NCBI GenBank assembly: GCA_037952775.1
Contig: JBANAY010000004.1
Coordinates: 1,302,001-1,366,000 of the forward strand
Source of the DNA: Clonostachys chloroleuca
Lineage: Eukaryota > Ascomycota > Sordariomycetes > Hypocreales > Bionectriaceae
Direction of reading: 5' to 3'
Length of the DNA: 64,000 nt
The notes under the pieces are model-generated. The model worked only from the letters and a program-made list of their open reading frames with translations. It searched no databases and was not told the origin of the DNA. Shown here piece after piece: positions 1 through 12,188 of this stretch (within the stretch, counting starts at the first letter, position 1; the number at the start of each line of letters is the position of its first letter). Both the position numbers and the translations under genes were made by a program.

Positions 1-1271
1 GTGAGAAAGTCTACGAGAGGGTTACCGGGCTTGGTGGCCACTTCTCCTGGTCTCATAATACGACTGCCTTCAACGACAACCGTGACGGGACATTATCGTC
101 TCTTGGACCTTACGAGACTGATGCCGTGGTCAATTCCTTCCCAGGTGTGATTGTCTCGCGGAATCCCAACACAATAGTGCCGCCACCTGTTCAAGGGCAA
201 CAAACACCTGTCTATCCCCCGAAACCAATTACGGCACCCTCTCTTCGCCAACCAGGCATTTACTTAAGAAACATTCTCTCCCAAAAACAGCGGGCTTATA
301 ATCGGGAGGACATTCTTTTCATGCTGTCACTCCCCCAGCTTCGTGAGCTGCCAAAAGTCTGGGCCCTTCATCTTGCGACTAAAAGCCTTTCTGAGGGCCT
401 ATACGCTATAGTCCTTGCCTTTATCGTCGGAGAGGATGTCTCTGCCACTCACAAGTGTACACGTTCTGAAGAGATAAACCAGTCCATCAGAATACCCCCG
501 GGAATGCCAAAGGCGGCCAAAACTCAATTGACCCGTGTCGAGTCTTGTGTAAGCTGCCTCTACTATAACTACAGTCACCCCTTAAGCCCGGCACCCTGCA
601 GTTGGACGCCTGCTCACGAAGTCCACATGTTGGGATGGTTCCAATCGATAGAGGGTAGGTCAAGGTCTGCCGATAGCAGAAGAGGCCTGCAAAGCGCCAG
701 TTTAAAGAATGAGGAATCCGTGTCACAGTCGAGCGCGTCAAGAGAAGCGAGTGACGAAGAGGTTGAAGAGGATCCTAAACCGGAATCACCTCCTCCTCGG
801 AGGGCTACGAGAAAGCAAGCTGCCCAGAGCAGGAATGATTCATCAAAAATGGAAGACTGGGAGTTTGCCCCAGGGAGACAAGTTGATGAGAAAACCGGGG
901 AACGTACGTATTTTAACGGGTATATCACAGGTCTACGCCCTTGCTGATTCTTTTTCTTTCTAGCTTTCGCATTTTCTGGTCCGTACGTTACCAGCCAAAA
1001 CGCAATACAAGTCGCGGAAGACATAGGCTTCCACCGGCTGCGAATACCACCTGGGGGGACTCAGCATTGGAACGCCAAGAAGGATGTTTTGCGGACTTTC
1101 GACGTAATATCGGGCAAACTTGAGCTTAAGGTGGGAGATGCCAAGGTGCAGCCGATCGGCGCGGGCGGGCTTATCGTACTTCGTCCTGGCATGAAGCTCA
1201 CAGCTGAAAATCGACAGTACGATGAGGCGGTGGTTTCGTGTTATAATAACTCGAATTACTCTCTTGCGTAA
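1..1271 (+). CDS. Protein with Cys-rich motif and cupin-like C-terminus (5' end outside window)
   Basis: The frame is open at the left edge, so only the C-terminal part is present. Exon 1 runs to 903. A 60-nt intron (904-963, GTACGT...CTAG) joins it to an exon ending at the TAA at 1269-1271. Joining GAG-GAA-C to CT keeps the frame and gives a continuous reading. The first half carries a CVSC pair followed by PCSW, resembling the short Cys motif of the fungal DUF3716 family. An acidic Ser/Glu linker follows, then about 100 residues with the Gly/Pro-rich beta pattern of a cupin barrel (IPPGGTQHW, later SGKLELKVGD). A role in chromatin or DNA binding is possible but is not shown by the sequence. 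The DUF3716 and cupin calls are by eye only. Confidence 0.55.
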
Positions 1272-1707
1272 AGTTGAACGAGGGCGGAGGGTTTGACATA
1301 TGACCACATTGTATTTTTATTACTATTTTACGAGGCGCGAATATCGCGTAACTTGAGCACTTCCCTGGAGGAATCATCTAATACCTTAATAATTTGAGGG
1401 GATTCAAAAAGCGTACGGAAAACCACAAGTGAAATAATTTAGCCACTTCGCACTTTGCTACTATCGTTTCTACATTTTCGTGCTCTCTCTTTTTGCTCTT
1501 TCCGTTTCTAAGAGCGGTGTAACTAGCACTAATCCCATAGTGGCGGAGTACAGTGCGAATGACAACATTCAGGCGGAAACTAGCCCAAACCTCTCAATTC
1601 GCACAGTATTTTCGCTTAGGTAGGACAGTGCAGTGACACTCCGTCGAGAAAATTCTGTCCAGCGATGAGATGTCTATAACAGTCAACACAAAACCAATTG
1701 AGAGACA
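1272..1707. other. Intergenic, tandem gene spacer
   Basis: This 436-bp spacer holds the 3' end of the cupin-like gene and the promoter of the SET-domain gene. It is AT-rich on the left. I see no gene, and no strong TATA box near the downstream start. Confidence 0.6.
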
Positions 1708-3227
1708 ATGGCACAGGGAGTCGAGTTTGACCAACGGACCAACTCGTTCCTGAGTTGGTTCAAGAGTCTTGAAGGGGCTTCCTTCTCCGATGCAATCCAG
1801 ATTGTTGACCTACGATCAAAAAATGCTGGTCGAGGCATTGGTATGCTGTCTCGCTCTTGGCCGAAGACAAAAAGAACGCCTACTAATATCGTGCACTTCT
1901 AGTGGCCACGCAGGATATTCCTGCAGACACGACGTTGTTTGAAATACCAAGAAAGGCCATTATCAATGTACAGACATCTGAGCTTCCCTCCAAGCTCCCT
2001 GCGGTGTTCGACCCAGAATCGGAAGCCATGGACGTGGACGGTGATGTCTCCCCCCAATTGGACAGCTGGAGCTCGCTCATCCTCATTATGATTTACGAGT
2101 TTCTTCGTGGGCAAGGATCACAGTGGAAGCCTTACTTTGACGTTCTCCCTGAGGAGTTCAACACGCCCATGTTCTGGTCTGATTCGGACTTGGACGCACT
2201 GCAGGCGAGTGCCACGAGAGGCAAGATTGGCAAGAGCGAGGCAGAGAAAATGTTTCGTAGCCAGCTGCTTCCGGTTATTCGCAGCAATCAGGGTGTTTTC
2301 ATGTCGAGCGAGCATCGCACCGACGAGGAGCTCATTGGGCTTGCGCATCGTATGGGCAGCACCATAATGGCGTATGCTTTCGACTTGGAAAACGACGAGG
2401 ACCGGGAGGATGAGGAAGAGGATGGATGGGTTGAGGACCGAGATGGGAAGTCGTTGATGGGCATGGTCCCAATGGCTGACATTCTCAATGCCGATGCTGA
2501 ATTCAACGCAAGTCTACTCTCCCTCTAGCAGAAAACGTGAGCATAAAGCTAACCAGCGTGTCAGGCTCACATTAATCACGGGGAAGAAAGCCTGACCGCC
2601 ACATCTCTGCGGCCAATCAAAGCTGGGGAAGAGATCTTCAACTACTATGGACCTCACCCAAACTCGGAGCTTCTCAGGCGATATGGCTATGTCACGGAGA
2701 GACATGGCCGGTACGATGTTGTCGAAATTCCGTGGGGTGTTGTTGAGGAGGCCTTGGCAGCACAGCTTTTTGTGCCTGCGGACGTCATCTCAGCGTGTAA
2801 AGAGAAGTTGGATGAGGAGGAACTTGAAGACGTGTTTGTTCTGGAGCGTGACACTGGGGAACCCAACTCAGATGGCACATTTGCGGGTCCCGCTGAACTG
2901 AAGGAGATGCCAGGTGACCTGCAAGAGCAGGTGAAGGCATTTCTCAAGGGCATCAAGAAGCTGAAACCCGACTTGATCCCCGATAAGCGAAAACGCGACG
3001 AGATCCTCAGTGATGTCATGTTGAACTCGCTGCAGCTACTCGAATCACGGTACCCAACCTCCCACATCGAGGATAGGATTCTATTGAAGAGGACGGATCT
3101 ATCGGATCGTATTCGCATGGCGGTGGAGGTTCGACTCGGAGAGAAGCAGCTTATCCAGGAAGCCAAGGCACTCTTCCAGTCGTCATCGAGTGAAAATGCG
3201 GGAAAGCGAGTAAAAACATCCACGTGA
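1708..3227 (+). CDS. SET-domain lysine methyltransferase (Rkm4/SETD6-like)
   Basis: There are three exons: 1708-1840, 1903-2507 and 2565-3227, giving 466 residues from the ATG at 1708. The N-terminus reads like the start of a split SET domain (GRGIVATQDIPADTTLFEIP). The C-terminal SET core follows the second intron: NHGEES, then GEEIFNYYG and a RYGY motif. This order, with a C-terminal helical Rubis-substrate-binding-like region, is typical of Rkm4/SETD6-type enzymes that methylate ribosomal or nuclear proteins. Intron 2 (2508-2564) starts GCAAGT, a GC-AG intron: the only GT close by (2512) would lead to a stop after splicing, whereas the GC donor restores FNAHINHG. A branch site CTAAC lies at about 2550. 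The exact substrate cannot be told from sequence. Confidence 0.85.
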
Positions 3228-5328
3228 AACCCCAGCTGCATACCGGTCAAAGTCAGCTGGGTTGATACCACAGTCGACCGGTGAAAGAAATTATTGGGGG
3301 CCACCACACCCTCCCTCGATCCTCGACCCGAGATGACATGAATGTGTTTTCAGTTGTCTCTTCTCTCACGGATCGGGCAAATGAGAATATCCAACGTCAT
3401 TTTGAGCGCTTAATTGGACTTTATTTTAAGTTGGGTGATGCCTAAGCTTGCCACAAGGTAAGCTGCGCGGAATATCTACTGATAGGTATAAATAAGAGTA
3501 TTTCCTCATGGCAGGCCCTGGACGCTATTTCCATCCACTGAATGCAAGGTGTGACCTTCTCGACTGGGAGATCCATGTACTGCCTCCTGCGACGGTTCTC
3601 AACCCCGATCAACTGCACTAGTTGCTCAACAGCCACTTGGGTGGAGCTGATTGGTGTCGGTGGTGTTGAGCATCTTGGCCGTGGATTGCACCTGGCTCTT
3701 GATACGGCTGTGGGGATCGTCGCGCTACTTGAGGGAACGGTTTGGCGGTCGAGAATCATCGTCGTCGGGTAGATGAGCGTCCCTCTGTGGCGTGGCACTG
3801 TTCATCATTGGACAGCAGATGCGACTCCGAGAACATCGACGACCCCTGACGCGGAAGACCGGTGAAGAAATATTTGCGCGGCGTCATTTGTCTTCTTCAA
3901 AAGGCCGTCGTCTAGACCGGATTTTACAGCACACGACGAATGCCAAGCCCTGTACCACTCTCAGCTCGGCGCAGGCCGTGTCGCCTTCCTCTCGCCTGCG
4001 CAGGTTATGCCTCAGTAGGCGATTGTTTAGGCCCGAAGGACTGGCTGATGTGGAGCCAGAGATCGCCTTTGCTAGGTATTATGTTTGGCCTTCATCTGAC
4101 TTACAGTTGTTGGATTGGGAAGCATCATTCAATCTAGACCTGGGCCCAGAAGTTGGGCACCACTGTGTTGTGTGAGGAGCATTACCACCATCCATCCATC
4201 CCGACATTCCGGCTACTCGGCTAACAAGGGACTTTGGGCAGGTAACAAGACGAAGTCGGCGCATTTCCCACTGGCCTATCTCGCTATCTACTCAGATTTC
4301 CTAGGACTGTTTCTGGAGTCTTTGTGACCGAGTGTCGTTTGTCATTATCAATTAACCACTATCTGGCTTTTCATCAACCGCGGTTACATTTTAGGGGTGA
4401 GAAACTTCCTGTACCACCACTTCAACATATCGTCAAAGTTTCCCGAGCTTGGACAAACTTACAAGGGCTTGCACTGTTCACTGGGCATCTATGTCCCTTT
4501 CACCCTCCTGTGACTCTATTGGCTCGACCAGTGTCATCGATACCTTGCCCTTCCGATCAGCGGGAGATATTCAAAGACAGGCGCTCTCGGCCGTATTCAG
4601 CTTATCGAAACCTCAGTTGTACCTGATCACAACCACCTCCACGCGCGGCGACCTCCATTCATAGGAGCGGTGAAGGGCATTATCGCACTTCCGTCTGACA
4701 TGCTAGCAATGCATTTCCTGCTCTGACGGGTTCGACTTCGGAGAAGACGAGAATCTATCCACAAGGCTGGCTGGATTTGAGGCCTCTCCCCTGCTCAACG
4801 CCCACATGGCGCCCCGCATCCACCCTCTTGCCAGCCATGGCAGCCCGACCCTTGTGAGGGCCTTATCATGCACACAATATCGCGTAGGTAGCGTCATAGG
4901 CCGGGCGTACTTGGTGGATCTGAACGGCGGTGGACCGCAATCTCTGGACGATCTCTGATTCACTCTTCTCGCGCCTTTGGCGTGTCTGTCGTGCTGCTGC
5001 CTTGGCCAGGGGCCACGCGGGGAGAGCTAGGTGGTGGGGTATTGAGCCGCAAGGCTTTTCCTTGACCGCTCCAGGGGTTTTCATATGGGATGTATCAAAT
5101 GCTGAGGGTACTAAGAAGCTGGGCTGATGGAGCGTGCAACTGTGATAATGTTTGGGCACCGATGGTACAGGCCTCGACCGCCTTTCATGAGCCGCAGTAA
5201 TATTGTATGTAGACAAACCACCTCCTTTTCCCACGACTTATAAAAGGCAGGCCGATGTTAGCAACTGTTTTCTCTCTCCCGATCAAAGCTTTCGTCAATT
5301 CTCACAAACGACCAACCGTCCTGCCAAG
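3228..5328. other. 2.1-kb spacer, no supportable gene
   Basis: Open frames of 60-127 codons occur on both strands (for example 3442-3798 minus and 3792-4175 plus). None shows a recognisable motif, splice structure or consistent frame. The right end carries the TATA box and leader of the next gene. Confidence 0.5.
5239..5246 (+). promoter_or_regulatory. TATA box of the 5.3-kb gene
   Basis: TATAAAAG lies 83-90 bp before the ATG at 5329. It is followed by a CT-rich stretch (TTTTCTCTCTCCC), as in strongly expressed fungal promoters, and then by CAAG directly before the ATG. Confidence 0.5.
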
Positions 5329-6472
5329 ATGTCTAGAATGTCGAGGGTATGTAATGTCTCATGCGTGATGACGGACCAAAGGCTTCAAAGTGTTCTTGCT
5401 GACTCTCTTCCAGTCTTCAGGTGGCATGCTGCCAAGACCCACCACGCGTATGCCTGGCAGCAACAGAGCTTTTACGACCCTGAAGAATCATGCTAGAACG
5501 ACTGGCGTCCGGCCCCCGCTCACGTTTCTCTTCGTCGTCAACGAGATATCAATTGCGCATCCCTTGGTTGATATGTGGGGAGGTTCGCGCCCCCCGAGAA
5601 CCCTGGGGCTTATCATATGGAGAGGCCTAGTGAGGTCATGAAGTATGAGAATGGAATCGTCACGCCTTTCCCCGACTACTTTTACTGGGGTCGGAACCCG
5701 AACCAGAACAACCGAGGGGCCATCTTCGCGCGGCACGCCAATGGTAATGTCACCGAGACGGAGGCTTACAAGACAGCCACCATATTCTCTTGCCACCCAC
5801 ACATGCCGTTTGCCATTGTCGACGTTGACGCCTCAGTGGAGGAAACATATAGCAGAGAGAATATGCCGTCGGATCAGCTCTGGCGATACCCAGTTTGGGA
5901 ACCGCTGCAGTTCCTCCACCCCAAGGACCATCACCGAAGAGGCATATCGCAAGCTGTGTTCGGCACCAGCCCAATTGCGACACAGCATAACGGCCCGTTG
6001 CAATATGTCGCAGGGACAAATGCCAGCTGCATCCCTCGCCTTGTCCCGTGGACGTGTAAACATCCATACCCTAGCATTCAGCCATCCAAAGGCCTCGGCG
6101 GCGAGCTGACAATCCTAATTGGCCTCATGGCTTTTTGCCCGAGCCGGGACTCTGTGGGAACTAGGGCGGAGCTGTTCATTCCCCAATACTGGAGAAATAA
6201 CAAATGGGAATGCGAAACTCCCCCGCAAGGTTGTAAGTCTCCTCCTAAAATCACCTTGGGCAGGTCTCGTAAACGACCTTGAAACTGACAAGACACCTCA
6301 TGTTTGTACAGATTCATGCTCCACCAAAGACACCCCAAAAGGCTTCATTGTGTCTGTCGCTCTGGATCCCTGGAACCCATTGGGTTCCACCCGGGAGGCT
6401 TTACAAGCGTTCGAGTTTGAGGGGGTGGTCATTGGAGAGTCTGCTCCAAGCAATTTGAACTTGTTTTTCTGA
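5329..6472 (+). CDS. Unrecognised multi-exon gene with interrupted reading frame
   Basis: A good TATA box, a leader and the ATG at 5329 precede a short exon (5329-5346), a typical intron (5347-5413, GTATGT...CCAG) and an exon in frame 2 opening with SSGGMLPRPTTRMPG. Around a run of six C (5590-5595) the sensible reading moves to frame 1 (PPENPGAYHMERPS) and stays open to 6232. An intron 6233-6311 (GTAAGT...ACAG) then leads to an exon that ends at TGA 6470-6472 with GESAPSNLNLFF. The C6 shift fits one missing base. A second possible slip lies near 5929, where frame 2 reads KTITEEAYRKLC. No family was recognised. Either the assembly has indels here or the gene is decaying. Confidence 0.35.
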
Positions 6473-7131
6473 CCAGACAATCCAGGCCACGTCTTTACCC
6501 TTCCCTACTAAGTTCTTATGATATGAGAGGTATCCCTTTGTGTTATTACTTGTTTTACTTGTTGGCCTTCCCGACTACGTTGAGATGAAATACGGACGAT
6601 GTGAATTTTTGTATTAGCTGTAATTGATGGCGATTGTATGATCATGCTTCTAGAACAACTCTTGATGTGATTATTGGAATGAGGCAGAATGAGCAACAGA
6701 AATAATTCTGCGAGAGTAGGGACGATAATCTTGAACACTTCCGCTCTGGCGCGACCGACAGTCAAACGACTTGAGACGGGAGTGGGTTAATGGAGCGTCA
6801 CACTTGTGAGGCATCACAAATCGCATCCGCTTAACCCATATTCTGATCACGCTTAGCTTACCAGGTGGTATTCCGGCGCCTATCTTTGATTTGGGCTTGA
6901 ATTGAGCAATAACTAGTTTATTGAGTGATATAGGTGATTGACTGGAGAATGAAGAGTCCATATGGCTCTATCGTATAACGTGGACTGTCTCGTACACCAC
7001 GAAATAATGGCTTATTCATGGAATCGAGTCGTCAAATTACCTTCTAAAACCCTGCCTTTGATCCATCGAGGCTATTGTAAATTGTCAGCACACAAATCAT
7101 TATAGAAGACAAACGAAAATGGGCTGAGCAC
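6473..7131. other. Convergent 3' spacer
   Basis: AT-rich DNA between the ends of two converging genes. Minus-strand open frames here lack any motif. Nothing further seen. Confidence 0.55.
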
Positions 7132-9105
7132 TTACATCTCTCTTGTCCTCAGTGAGCGAACCGCACCCTGCTCTGATGCCGGCTCTATCACGATGTAGTC
7201 CTTGATTATAGCGGTTCCATCACGCAGCGCCTCTATCTGCTTGTCGCTGCAGGAGCCGGTGTCAAGGATGTAGCAGAAGTCACTGTACTGAGGGGGCACT
7301 TCCGAGCGGATGTGGAACGTGTCCGAGGGGCCCTCGGTCGCGTACGTGGTATTCGCGGCGGTGTCGATCTCCCCCGTCGCGATGTCGCGATTGAAAAGCG
7401 CCCGGTTGAAGATCTGGTAGGCGGTCTCGGGCTGGTAGGCGGGAACGGCGTGTCCAGCCTGGTAGACGCGGATGAAGGACAGGTTTCCGTACTGGCGGAC
7501 CTGCCCTCCCTCGTAGGTCTCGTTGGTCTGCAGGGGCGCGTACCCGGCCGCGGAGAACTTGTCCTGGTTCTCCCACGGGATGGCGAGCGAGGTCTGCTCG
7601 CCGCCGATCCAGTTGCACGCAAAGTCTCTGTCGCCGTACATGAGCGTGACCTTGATGCCGCGGTGCAGGAGGTACGCGATGTCTTCGATCCAGCCGGGCC
7701 GGTTGTAGTCTCCGATGCTGCGGAAGGCGGTGGAGGAGGCAGATGAGCTGCCGGTCCAGTTGAGAGGGACGCCGAGCGCAGACTGGATATGGGGTTGGTT
7801 GAGATAGCCAGCGGTGAACGGAGCCGGGAAGGAGACGGGCTCGAGCTGGGTCACATCGTAGTAGTCGCGGCCAGAGACGTCGAGATACGGGTCACGCATT
7901 GTGTTAGAACAGTACGTCTCGGCCTGTTGACAGATCGAGTTCACTGTCGCATTTATTCCGATATTTTTAGGGTCATAGAGCGCAGAGACCTCACGACAAT
8001 TATCGATTTGCTCGCGACACCCGCCGGGGCGATCAAAAGCATCTACCATGCTTTGATAGACCGTCTCGTTTACCGTTTTGATATCAAAGGTGTTATTGAA
8101 TGCCATTGTGGGATATGAAGGCCATTGTACTTTGCGGTCGATGCACCCATTCACGATGAGGAGCGTATCCAGATTCAGGATGTATTGCTCACCCTCGGGG
8201 CCCTCCCAAGTCCCATTTTGGATCTTCTCGTTCTGTTCTTGGAAATATGAGGCGAAGGCTGGCCCATAGCGGCCTCCATAAGATTGAGTAGAGATACTGA
8301 TCTTGTCGTTCTTGGGACGATAGCCTGGGAATTCCTGGAACCAAACCTGGGAGAAATGCCACAGGGCAATTGCAGCATTGCGGCTCCCCCAGCTGGTTGT
8401 ATTGACGCCGGGTACGGGATAAGTGCCAGTATAGAAAGTGGTGTTCTGTTCTGGAACAGGACTTCCAGGTTCCAATGTATTCACACCACCGAGCAGGTTC
8501 CTCGTTACATTTCGAAGGGTGTTGTAGGAGAGCCGACCTGAACTGGCTGATCGATGTACAGCATATTCACTATGACAGATGAGAAAACAAACAATAAATG
8601 AAGAAGATGAGAGAATATCGCCTACCCTTATTATTCCAAGACCATTCACTTGGCCGTGTCGAATTGGAATCGTTATTGATATAGCAAGGCCCATGCTCGT
8701 TAAAAAGACCCGGCATCGATGAGCTTCCTGGACCTCCATTCATCCAGATGGACAGAGGAGCATTTTCCGGATCTTCCTTGGCCTCGAAAAACCAGAAGAA
8801 GGTGTTGATCTCGTAGAACTGCTCTTGACCAACCCCCTCAAGCGTTCCTGGGGGAAGATGGACAAAGCCAGCATACGATTTCACATCGGGAGTCTCCTCG
8901 CATAGCCCAGGCTATGAGAATAACTTAGCTATGACCCAGCAGTTTTTGTCAGAGAGGGCATCCCTACCTCCTTGTAGCTGATGGTGATGTTTTCATTGAA
9001 CTTCGACTTCAATACCGTCACGCCTTCGGGCTTTGGGGGAAATTGGGACAAGACTGGCCGGGCAAATACTGTCGCTAGGCTAAGCAGCGAGAGACGGAAC
9101 CTCAT
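7132..9105 (-). CDS. Secreted serine carboxypeptidase, S10 family (carboxypeptidase S1-like), one frameshift
   Basis: Exons on the minus strand are 9105-8968, 8911-8626 and 8569-7132. The start ATG at 9105 opens a signal peptide ([15 protein letters not shown]). The mature part shows the S10 hallmarks: NGGPGSSS (oxyanion region), SYGGRYGP with the nucleophile Ser, [10 protein letters not shown] with Asp, and [11 protein letters not shown] with His. Many N-x-S/T sites suit an extracellular or vacuolar glycoprotein. Exon 3 begins with the coding of [10 protein letters not shown], but after GGC (8532-8534) the next codons continue one frame over (SYNTLRN). The three exons sum to one base short of 621 codons, so a single T appears lost from an expected GGC-TTC-TCC. 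The residue before the Ser is Gln where many S10 enzymes have Glu. The rest is intact, so an assembly error or very recent mutation is likely. Confidence 0.88.
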
Positions 9106-10517
9106 TGTGAACACAAATAATACTGGTGAGAAGAATCATACACTGAGGCAACTTCACGGATGGACGGCTCTCTTTCCCCTCATAAAAAATAAGCATATGC
9201 AGGCGGTGTGCTACTTGATCACTTCATCTTCTCATTGATTTTCCAACAAGAGACCTAATTGGGAAGGTATCACTCGGGATCAAGTGCAGATAACAAACGA
9301 AGGCGGGGGCGTTGCCGGATGAAATAGGAAAGCCCGGTCGTCGCACCTAAACTTTTGTAAATAAAGCATGCTCAACTTGGTTGACCCAAGAAGATAACCT
9401 ACATGGCTATGGTTTCAGTCATAACGGGCTTGAGACCGTCGATATCCATCTAGGGCTCTCTATGCTAATTTGGCCACACAAAACAGATGGTTTGGTGAAA
9501 TTAAAAGGGCCATCATAGCAGCAGTCTCAAATAGAACATTCAGACCATTTTTGTCGAATATATTCCGATGTTAATCTGATTCCGAAAGTATGCCACAATT
9601 GGCTTCATCTCAATATGCACTAGCTGGGCTATGATTATATAATTTTACGTACGTGATATATTAATTGAAGTCTAACGTTTTACTTCTCCTTCCTCTATGA
9701 TCCCCGTGTTTGCAGGAACAGGTCTGGGGGTATCATTTGACACTCATGGCCTTCTTCCTATATCTTCCCTCCGTATCTCGCAGTCTCTGGTCGCGGCTAC
9801 TAGAAAACCTCCTCTCCGCTCAGCTTCAATTTTTTATAGCATGAAGTAATCTCATAAAATTACCTTTAATTATTCTCCCCTTATAAATATAGCAAGGAAC
9901 CTGCTCGGTGGTATGAATACATTGCATCCGGGAATCTATGTCTCTGTTGACTCTCCCGGGTATACTATCAACCTCGATACCTGGCGCCCGTTTTAACCCG
10001 TATCGACATTTCCTGTAAAAAAAAAATTACAAGGATCATCCCAAAAGCTTAATAGAAGTTTTGCGTCCAGATCTCGTAGATGAAGGCACAGAGTTTGCTC
10101 ACGCTCCGGATTCATTTACCGAAAACTCCATCGAGGACCGGTCTGATGAAAGGAAACAAGGCTTGAGTAAGAATCCGCTCCGAACTCTAGGTCTCTTAAA
10201 GACTTTCTTCCCTCATAGGGTTAAATAATATATACCATGGTGCGCTTGGTGCAAGATTTTCATATCCTTAATGCCTTTCTTGTCGTAAGACTCAATGTTA
10301 GAAGACGCAATACAACAAGACACAGCTAATGTGAGGCTTGTGCTGCTAGACATGCATCTTTATGAGTTGTTCTCTAAGTCTATAGGTACCACTTAATATC
10401 TCGATATACATCGTCTATATTGCTTGACTGCTCAGTGTTTCCATCTTTCTATCAATATCTGAAAAAAGCCCAAATTAAGAGAACAAGGCGGAACTACTAG
10501 TTACACCAGAAAAGAAT
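9106..10517. other. 1.4-kb AT-rich promoter-side spacer
   Basis: This holds the promoter of the carboxypeptidase and the 3' end of the next minus-strand gene. It is AT-rich with a poly-A run near 10018. No gene supported. Confidence 0.55.
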
Positions 10518-12188
10518 CTAGTTCTTCTCGATAAGGTGAACATGCGTGGCCAGCTTATTCAAGTCAAGCTAAAGGAGAAGAAATTGAACGATTAGAAAGT
10601 ATTTCTGTTGGGAGGCCAGTGGGAACTTACAATGCTTGGGTCAAGGTCAGACAAGGAGTTGATACCAACATTCCAACCGTCATAGATGATTTCGTTCTTC
10701 AGCAGGGTCGCAGCTCGGACGATTCCATCATATCCATAAACATTGGAGTAGTAGAAACTAATACCACGAGGTTAGCCGCGTTCCGAAGCTGTGCGTTTAT
10801 TGAGTGCTTACGGTCGTCCCACGCCAACAGCCTTGACACCGAGAGCCATGAGCTTGAGCACATCAGAACCGGAACGGACGCCGCTGTCGGCAATGACAGT
10901 CACCTTCTCGAAAATCTCGGGCGCGTTGCGGTAGATCTCATAGGCCACCTCAAGTGGCGCGTTGGCATGCTCAAGCTGGCGACCACCGTGGTTCGAGAGA
11001 TAGATACCGTCAAGGCCATGTTCAACGGCCTCTAGGGCTTGCTCAACAGTAGAGATCCCCTTGGCGATGATAGGCAGACTGGTGTAGTTACGGAATGACT
11101 GGAAGACCTCCCACTAAACGTAGACCTTTTGTTAGAAATAGCGAAGCCGGCGGAAAAAGGAGAATACATACGTTGTTGGGACGGAAGTTAGAAGTGAAGC
11201 TGATTTACCACCATCCATTAGACGAGGTTCGCATATATTCACCGCCAGGAAGATACTTACTATTCCTCATCGGAGTAACGCCAGGTACGGAGGTTGACAC
11301 CATCGCCGGGAGAGTCAACAGTGACAACGATAGCCTTGAAGCCCAGCTTTTCAGCCTTCTGCAGATCGGCATATGTCTCAGAGATGTTGGTCTTGGTATA
11401 AATCTATCGAAAAATTTAGCATCGCTTTGAACACAAAAACGTAATATTTCACCACACACCTGCTGGAACAGAACCTGTTGGCCGTTGAGAGTGTTGTTGC
11501 GTCTGACACTCGCAATATCCTCCTTGCTCTTGCTTGTGTACATAGAAGGCTATTGAAGAGTTAGAACAGCCGCACCTATCGGTCTAAAAGGGGAGCGTAC
11601 AATGTAAAGGAAGTTCTCATCACCAGCTGCCCTCACGAGGTCCAGTTCAGCAACTTTGGCGTTCGACTTGATTGCCGAGCCGGCAGGGGAGATGAAGAAG
11701 GGTACACTGAAGTTATAACCAAAAAGTTCAATTCTTGTTTCCATTAGCATACAAAAGACTTCGTTAGATAGTATTCAGAGCGGGGATCACATACCCAAGG
11801 TTATCCTGCAGTTTGTTGGTGTCGCGGAAGAAGCGGGGGCGGAACTTGACCTCGTCCCAGATTTCCAGGTTGTTCCTAAGACCTAGATGAAATTAATTTA
11901 GCTCAAGTACAAACTAGGATTCAATGAAAATTCATCGTGCTGGCTGGACATACCCCATTCTTGGCCAGCGGCCATTCTGTGATGGCTCCAGTTGCCCGGA
12001 GTCATACCCTGCTTGGCAGCAAGCTCCAGATCATCAAGACACTGGATTGTCTTAAGGTCTGGGAGGGTTCCTTGGTTCCAGTTGTTCTCACTTAGGTACT
12101 TTTCATAGCCGGTGTCAACGACGTCGTAAGTTGCACGGGCAGCAAGGGCCACACCGGCCAGGGGGGCCATAAGAGAAAGAGAGCGCAT
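10518..12188 (-). CDS. FMN-dependent 2-hydroxy-acid oxidase/dehydrogenase with N-terminal signal
   Basis: Nine exons on the minus strand (12188-11954, 11882-11795, 11733-11601, 11549-11460, 11403-11261, 11199-11172, 11113-10812, 10757-10631, 10568-10518) join to 398 residues. The catalytic stretch YLSNHGGRQLEHANAP carries the active His and Arg of the glycolate oxidase/flavocytochrome b2/lactate oxidase family. LPIIAKG supplies the FMN-contacting Lys, and VIADSGVRSGSDVLK plus AVGVGRPF the phosphate-binding loops. The N-terminus MRSLSLMAPLAGVALAARA resembles a secretion signal, which is unusual for this mostly peroxisomal or mitochondrial family. There is no cytochrome b5 domain, so it probably uses oxygen or a quinone. 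Exon 6 is only 28 nt. The substrate (lactate, glycolate or another 2-hydroxy acid) is not predictable. Confidence 0.85.

Noticed and set aside
1551..1603. Inverted repeat GTGCGAAT ... ATTCGCAC upstream of the SET gene
   Set aside because: Arms of 8 bp with a loop of about 35 bp are expected by chance at this scale. No further support.
2687..3307. 206-codon minus-strand open frame
   Set aside because: It is the antisense shadow of the SET-domain gene, whose sense frame has clear motifs and introns.
3442..3798. 118-codon minus-strand open frame and overlapping plus frames
   Set aside because: No motif, no splice signals and no consistent start. Treated as noncoding.
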